Below, piece after piece: positions 60,457-64,000 of a DNA stretch of 64,000 nucleotides. The translations under genes were made by a program, and so were the position numbers. Position 1 is the stretch's first letter, and every line of letters starts with the position of its first letter. Below the pieces are notes generated by a model. It did no database searches. It saw only the letters and a program-made list of their open reading frames with translations, and was not told where the DNA came from. Origin of the DNA: Methanomicrobiaceae archaeon (GTDB lineage: Archaea; Halobacteriota; Methanomicrobia; Methanomicrobiales; Methanomicrobiaceae); the NCBI GenBank assembly GCA_016926855.1, contig JAFGNT010000008.1:32326-96325 (forward strand), given 5' to 3'.

Positions 60457-61279
60457 ATTCATCATCACCAATAACATTCTCTGCCACGCCGTCGAAGCCA
60501 TGCTTTTTTCATCCGTTGCGTGTGCGGTTCTCGGGGTGATCATTACCCAGCTCAATATTTCGGCGATAGGGTTTACGATGTCACATGCCGCATTTGCCGG
60601 GGCAGCCATCGGAATGTTCCTTGGCGTGGGAATCACCCCGGCGGCCATCATTGCAAGCATTGTCATTGCCTTTCTGCTCGGCCCCCTCAGCGACCATGCA
60701 CGAATGCCTGCAGATACCACGATGGGGGTTCTCTTCGGGATGCTGATGGCCATCGCCATTTTTTTCATTGTCTATATGCAGTATCTGGGGATGGGTTTTT
60801 CAGCGAGCGGCCTTCTGTTCGGCGATGTGATATCCCTTTATCGCGAGGAAATCTACGCACTTGCTGCAATTTCCTTCGCTGCGGTTCTTTTTGTGTTCTT
60901 TTTCCTCAAGGAAATCAAAGCGATTATTTTTAATAAAAAAATTGCAGAAGCATCGGGAATCAGGGTGAAACCGATTTATTACGGCATTCTAGCCATGATT
61001 GCCATCACGGTGGCCCTGAGTCTGAATATTGTCGGCGGCCTCCTCCTGTACGTATGGCTCATCACACCGGCGGCGATTGCAATTCAGTTTTTTCACACTG
61101 TCCGTGATTTTTTCATTGCCGCCCCTATTATTGCGGCAGGCACCAGTATCGCAGGCGCCTGGCTGGGACTTGAATATTCCCTGCCGGTCGGTCCGCTTAC
61201 CGCGATGCTCCTCACCATCCTGTTCGCACTGGCTGTAGTCATTTCGCCTAAAAGAAGAATACCAATTAATAAAAATTAA
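60449..61279 (+). CDS. metal ABC transporter permease (ABC-3/ZnuB family)
   Basis: 276 residues from ATG 60449, inside the ATPase 3' end. About eight hydrophobic helices with the ABC-3 features S-H-A-A-F-A-G-A-A-I-G, L-L-F-G-D-V-I-S-L and the coupling region between helices. Partner of the ATPase and the following binding protein; imports a divalent or other metal ion. Confidence 0.92.
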   Translation: MLEFIITNNILCHAVEAMLFSSVACAVLGVIITQLNISAIGFTMSHAAFAGAAIGMFLGVGITPAAIIASIVIAFLLGPLSDHARMPADTTMGVLFGMLMAIAIFFIVYMQYLGMGFSASGLLFGDVISLYREEIYALAAISFAAVLFVFFFLKEIKAIIFNKKIAEASGIRVKPIYYGILAMIAITVALSLNIVGGLLLYVWLITPAAIAIQFFHTVRDFFIAAPIIAAGTSIAGAWLGLEYSLPVGPLTAMLLTILFALAVVISPKRRIPINKN

Positions 61280-61305
61280 TAACCTGGTATTACTCTATTC
61301 TAATT

Positions 61306-62289
61306 ATGGGGAAAATTACACTACTGCATGCTATTCTTCTGGGAATTGCGATCTGCACGCTTGTTGTCGGACCTGCATCCGCAGACCTGAAGGTGGTGTC
61401 GACCACAAGCGTCCTCTGGGAACCGATCCAGTTCATCGGGGGAGAGCACGTGGAGGCCATTTATATTGCTGATCCTACCGTCTGCCCGCACATGCAGGGA
61501 GAGATCATCAACAACAGAATCCAGCTCGAACGGGATTTTATCAGTGAAGCCGACCTCTTTGTTGCCCACAATTTTTCGGTGGACAATCCGCACGTGATGC
61601 CATATATCGAGGAATTCATGGAGGCGAACACCTATGGCGAGGTGGAGTGGAAGACGATGCAGAATCCTTCCATGCCATGGGCCATCCCTGACAGCGCTCA
61701 CCTGCTTGCTGATGAGATAACCGCCTGGCTTCTCGAGGCCGATCCCGAAAACGCGGCGTACTACGAAGAGCGCTTAAAAGAGTATCATTCCCTGATTGAC
61801 TCGGTCGATCTCACACAGGATGAGTCAGAGACGATTGCAGGCCAGAAAGTAATCGTTATCGTGTGGCAGAGAGAAGCTGCTGAAAACTGGCTGGGGCTGA
61901 ACGTTGTCACTATCTATGGTCCCGAGTTCTACCAGGGCGGCAGGTTCACCGTTGCGAAGCTGGTGGATGACATCGCCGCACATACATCAAAATACGAAGA
62001 TGTCCGGTATATTATCGAGAACATGCAGTCGGGTGAAATGGCAAAAGGAGTCGAAGAAGCCTTAAATGACCGGGGCATCCCGGCTGAGAGGGTTGTCTTC
62101 ACCAATTTCCCCAAATCCATCCCGGGTGTAGATACCCTTGCCGACGTCATCACGTATAACAAGGAGCTCGTTTCCCCGGAAAATCCTGCACCGGCCGAAA
62201 CGACCCGGACACAGGCAACCCCTCTCGGACAGGTCACATGCATCGGGGCTTTCCTTGTTCTGGCAGTGGTTATTCGCAAAAAAACCTGA
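61306..62289 (+). CDS. ABC-3-type metal-binding protein with C-terminal anchor
   Basis: 327 residues. A signal peptide (about 1-26, ending in G-P-A-S-A) is followed by the ZnuA-like fold: V-V-S-T-T-S-V-L-W-E, V-C-P-H-M-Q-G, A-D-L-F-V-A-H-N and G-P-E-F. Ligand candidates are the Cys-Pro-His, the His in A-H-N and late acidic residues, not the usual triple-His loop. The C terminus has a T/P-rich linker, a membrane helix and R-K-K-T, resembling the PGF-CTERM-like surface anchor of archaea. Metal specificity unknown. Confidence 0.9.
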   Translation: MGKITLLHAILLGIAICTLVVGPASADLKVVSTTSVLWEPIQFIGGEHVEAIYIADPTVCPHMQGEIINNRIQLERDFISEADLFVAHNFSVDNPHVMPYIEEFMEANTYGEVEWKTMQNPSMPWAIPDSAHLLADEITAWLLEADPENAAYYEERLKEYHSLIDSVDLTQDESETIAGQKVIVIVWQREAAENWLGLNVVTIYGPEFYQGGRFTVAKLVDDIAAHTSKYEDVRYIIENMQSGEMAKGVEEALNDRGIPAERVVFTNFPKSIPGVDTLADVITYNKELVSPENPAPAETTRTQATPLGQVTCIGAFLVLAVVIRKKT

Positions 62290-62302
62290 TTTTTCTTTTT
62301 TT
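62290..62302 (+). terminator. T-rich terminator of the metal ABC operon
   Basis: TTTTTCTTTTTTT directly after the stop codon at 62289; the expected oligo-T termination region for the plus-strand operon, convergent with the next gene. Confidence 0.5.
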
Positions 62303-62370
62303 ATTCAATTCTTTGTTATTATCACCGACGTCTTCCGGCCGTGTGCCCGGAGAGGAAGAAAACGCGGCTG

Positions 62371-62898
62371 CTACCGCCGTACCCTGTACCCGGATGCCGT
62401 GAGAATACGGATGACGGCATCATCCCATTCCGCGTCATCGAGCCCGTTCAGTGTCGGCTTCACCTGCTCCCAGAGCCGGGTGAGTGCGGGGCTATCCGTA
62501 ACAAAAGTACGCTGGTATAATACACGCCCGGCCCGCCGCCCCCGTGAATCCTGAATCAGCAGGCGCCAGCAGCAGAAGTCCCGGCAGATATCGGGGCGCG
62601 TCTGATGGACCGTGCACCATGCCTTCCCGTTTGCCGGATCAAACCTCAGAAAGGGGCATGCCTCCGGCAGCGCTTCAAGACTGCTCCGGTCTTCAAAGAG
62701 GGCGATCTTGTCGGGATCGACCCGCACTTCCTTCACGTCCCCGGAGTAGTGGTTATACACGACAAACGTGTAGGTGCCGAGGTCCTCCGTGACGCTGTGA
62801 ACGAGCAGCATGTGGCTGCAGCAGTCGCCGCACTGGCAGCACTCACATGCGATGGCGACAGGCCCCCCGAACACCGGACAATCCGTGCAACGGCACAC
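62371..62898 (-). CDS. YkgJ-like cysteine-cluster protein, copy 2
   Basis: 175 residues from GTG 62898, the first possible start after an in-frame stop. Cluster C-E-C-C-Q-C-G-D-C-C near residue 18-27 plus N-terminal C-R-C-T-D-C, then W-C-T-V-H-Q-T-R-P-D-I-C-R-D-F-C-C-W-R. Aligns along its length with copy 1 at 33336 (same V-D-P-D-K-I-A-L-F-E-D and the same last 11 residues), by eye about two thirds identical. Convergent to the metal ABC operon. Role unknown. Confidence 0.82.
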   Translation of the reverse strand: MCRCTDCPVFGGPVAIACECCQCGDCCSHMLLVHSVTEDLGTYTFVVYNHYSGDVKEVRVDPDKIALFEDRSSLEALPEACPFLRFDPANGKAWCTVHQTRPDICRDFCCWRLLIQDSRGRRAGRVLYQRTFVTDSPALTRLWEQVKPTLNGLDDAEWDDAVIRILTASGYRVRR

Positions 62899-63021
62899 TC
62901 ATCGTCTGGTATGTCTCACCGCGTACCATAAGATACCTGTCTATTATCTCTGCAGAGCGGACAGAAATCTCCCCCGCGGCACATTCCGGAAATATCACAG
63001 ACTGTGAAAAAAAGTGGAATT

Positions 63022-63927
63022 TCAGGCTTTTCCGAGCCACTCGGCAACCTGACCGGGATGCTCATTCACCCATTTTGAGGCTGCCTCTTCCTCGGTCATC
63101 CCCTCGTTCATGTCGAGCATGATGGATTCCATATCAGAAGCCTCCCAGTGGAACCGCTCGAGGATGGCATAGACCTCCGGCATCTCATCCGCCAGACCCT
63201 TCCGGGTGTAGGTGGCGATGTACTCCTCGCCGCCGTAGATGTTCCGGGGGTCGTCGAGATACTTGAGATCCCACTTGACGAATTTCCAGTGCGGTGACCA
63301 GGCGGTGACAACGACCCAGTCCCCGTCTTTAATTGCCGATTTCAATGATGCCACCATGCCGGCTTCACTGCCTGCCTGGAGCGAGTAATCAAGGCCGTAG
63401 TCCTCGATTGCCGTGTCGGTCCCCCGCATGATGCCGGCGCCGGGCCCAATGCCGATGATCGTTTCGTCAAATTTGTCCTTCACGGAGTTCAGTTCCTCAA
63501 TCGAGTCGATAGTGACGTATGACGGGACCGCGAGGCCGCACCGGGTGCCCTGCATGTTGATCCGGACAAACTCAATGTCGTCCCCCACACTCTCCAGATA
63601 TTGCCCGTGACAGGTAGGGAGCCACGCACCCACGAAGAAGTCACCGGAACCTTCGGCAAGGCCCTGCCATGCAAGACCGACATCGACGGCTTTTATATCA
63701 AGATCGTATCCTGCCTGGTCAAATACCAGCTTGAGAACATTTCCGCTGGAAGTTTCGGTATCGTAGGGTATGGCGATAAGGACCACTTTCTCCTTTGCTC
63801 CGGTGTCCGTGGCCTTCCCAACCATCGTCTGCTGGTTCCCATCCTGGCCCGTACATCCCGCAGCCAGAATTCCTGCACATACAATAATTCCAATAATGAA
63901 AAACACATTCAATCTTTTCCATAACAC
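63022..63927 (-). CDS. glycine betaine/proline-type ABC substrate-binding lipoprotein
   Basis: 301 residues from GTG 63927. Lipobox L-A-A-G-C near residue 21-25. OpuAC-type pattern: I-P-Y-D-T-E-T-S-S-G-N-V, L-A-W-Q-G-L-A-E-G-S-G-D-F-F-V-G-A-W-L-P-T-C-H, G-P-G-A-G-I-M and V-V-T-A-W-S-P-H-W-K-F. The aromatic residues (Trp in A-W-L-P, Trp in W-S-P-H-W) suit binding of quaternary amines such as betaine. Permease and ATPase genes are not inside the window; they may follow or precede it outside. Confidence 0.92.
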   Translation of the reverse strand: MLWKRLNVFFIIGIIVCAGILAAGCTGQDGNQQTMVGKATDTGAKEKVVLIAIPYDTETSSGNVLKLVFDQAGYDLDIKAVDVGLAWQGLAEGSGDFFVGAWLPTCHGQYLESVGDDIEFVRINMQGTRCGLAVPSYVTIDSIEELNSVKDKFDETIIGIGPGAGIMRGTDTAIEDYGLDYSLQAGSEAGMVASLKSAIKDGDWVVVTAWSPHWKFVKWDLKYLDDPRNIYGGEEYIATYTRKGLADEMPEVYAILERFHWEASDMESIMLDMNEGMTEEEAASKWVNEHPGQVAEWLGKA

Positions 63928-64000
63928 AATAACACAACCAATTCAGACCGGTGTTTTTGAAATAGCACCGGAAAAATTTTCACACAACATTTTATCTGAA

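Noticed and set aside
1..64000. CRISPR array, rRNA operon or replication origin
   Set aside because: No regularly spaced direct repeats, no rRNA sequence and no cluster of ORB-type repeats with a cdc6/orc1 gene were seen.

Overview
The window (about 57% G+C by eye, lower in one island) is chromosome from a methanogenic archaeon, most likely of the order Methanomicrobiales. The evidence is Mmp10 (the radical SAM enzyme that methylates an arginine of methyl-coenzyme M reductase), the two-subunit pyruvate carboxylase PycB/PycA, F420-dependent NADP reductase, methanogen-restricted families (DUF2111, DUF2121, DUF2551-like), archaeal SecDF, Cdc48/VAT, an Sm-like protein, RtcB with archease, archaellins, archaeal TATA boxes and an intron-containing tRNA-Met.

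Layout. 1-6 kb: 3' end of thiC, aroD, 5-formyl-THF cyclo-ligase, a Cdc48-type AAA ATPase, fructose-1,6-bisphosphatase, an Sm-like protein and a winged-helix protein. 6-12.9 kb: a pilin-like protein, a radical SAM/SPASM enzyme overlapping a GNAT/Fem-like transferase, a GtrA-like membrane protein, divergent DUF99 and AglJ-like glycosyltransferase genes, then a minus-strand run trx > npdG > HhH-GPD glycosylase > class II aldolase. 13-15.3 kb: secF-secD. 15.5-19 kb: a small HTH protein, then archease and rtcB with coupled neighbours. 19-25.8 kb: a biotin block, namely birA, bioY, two ECF ATPases, ecfT and then pycB-pycA, whose product carries the biotin.

25.9-33.3 kb is an accessory island that begins at the tRNA-Met gene. 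It holds a dead IS1595-family copy, a dead IS256-family copy interrupted by small palindromic inserts, a decapitated AT-rich RDD gene, and a three-gene membrane cassette: a SLATT-like four-helix membrane protein, a PrsW-like intramembrane protease translationally coupled to it, and a TrkA-N/TrkA-N/RyR membrane protein. This cassette is the best candidate in the window for an undescribed (possibly immune or stress-response) system.

33.3-64 kb returns to ordinary chromosome: a YkgJ-like protein, a K+ channel, mmp10, glycosyltransferase, tRNA-Thr, paired permeases, lipoproteins, NreA, a frameshifted methyltransferase, an iron-sulfur flavoprotein, threonine ammonia-lyase, an apparently solitary DNA methyltransferase, a GntP permease, two archaellins, solute-binding proteins, a K/Q-rich 25-residue microprotein, hexuloisomerase, aldo-keto reductase, SagB-like and QueG-like proteins, and a metal ABC transporter operon headed by an FmdE-like gene. 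A second YkgJ-like paralogue and a glycine-betaine-type binding protein close the window. No rRNA, CRISPR array or replication origin was seen.
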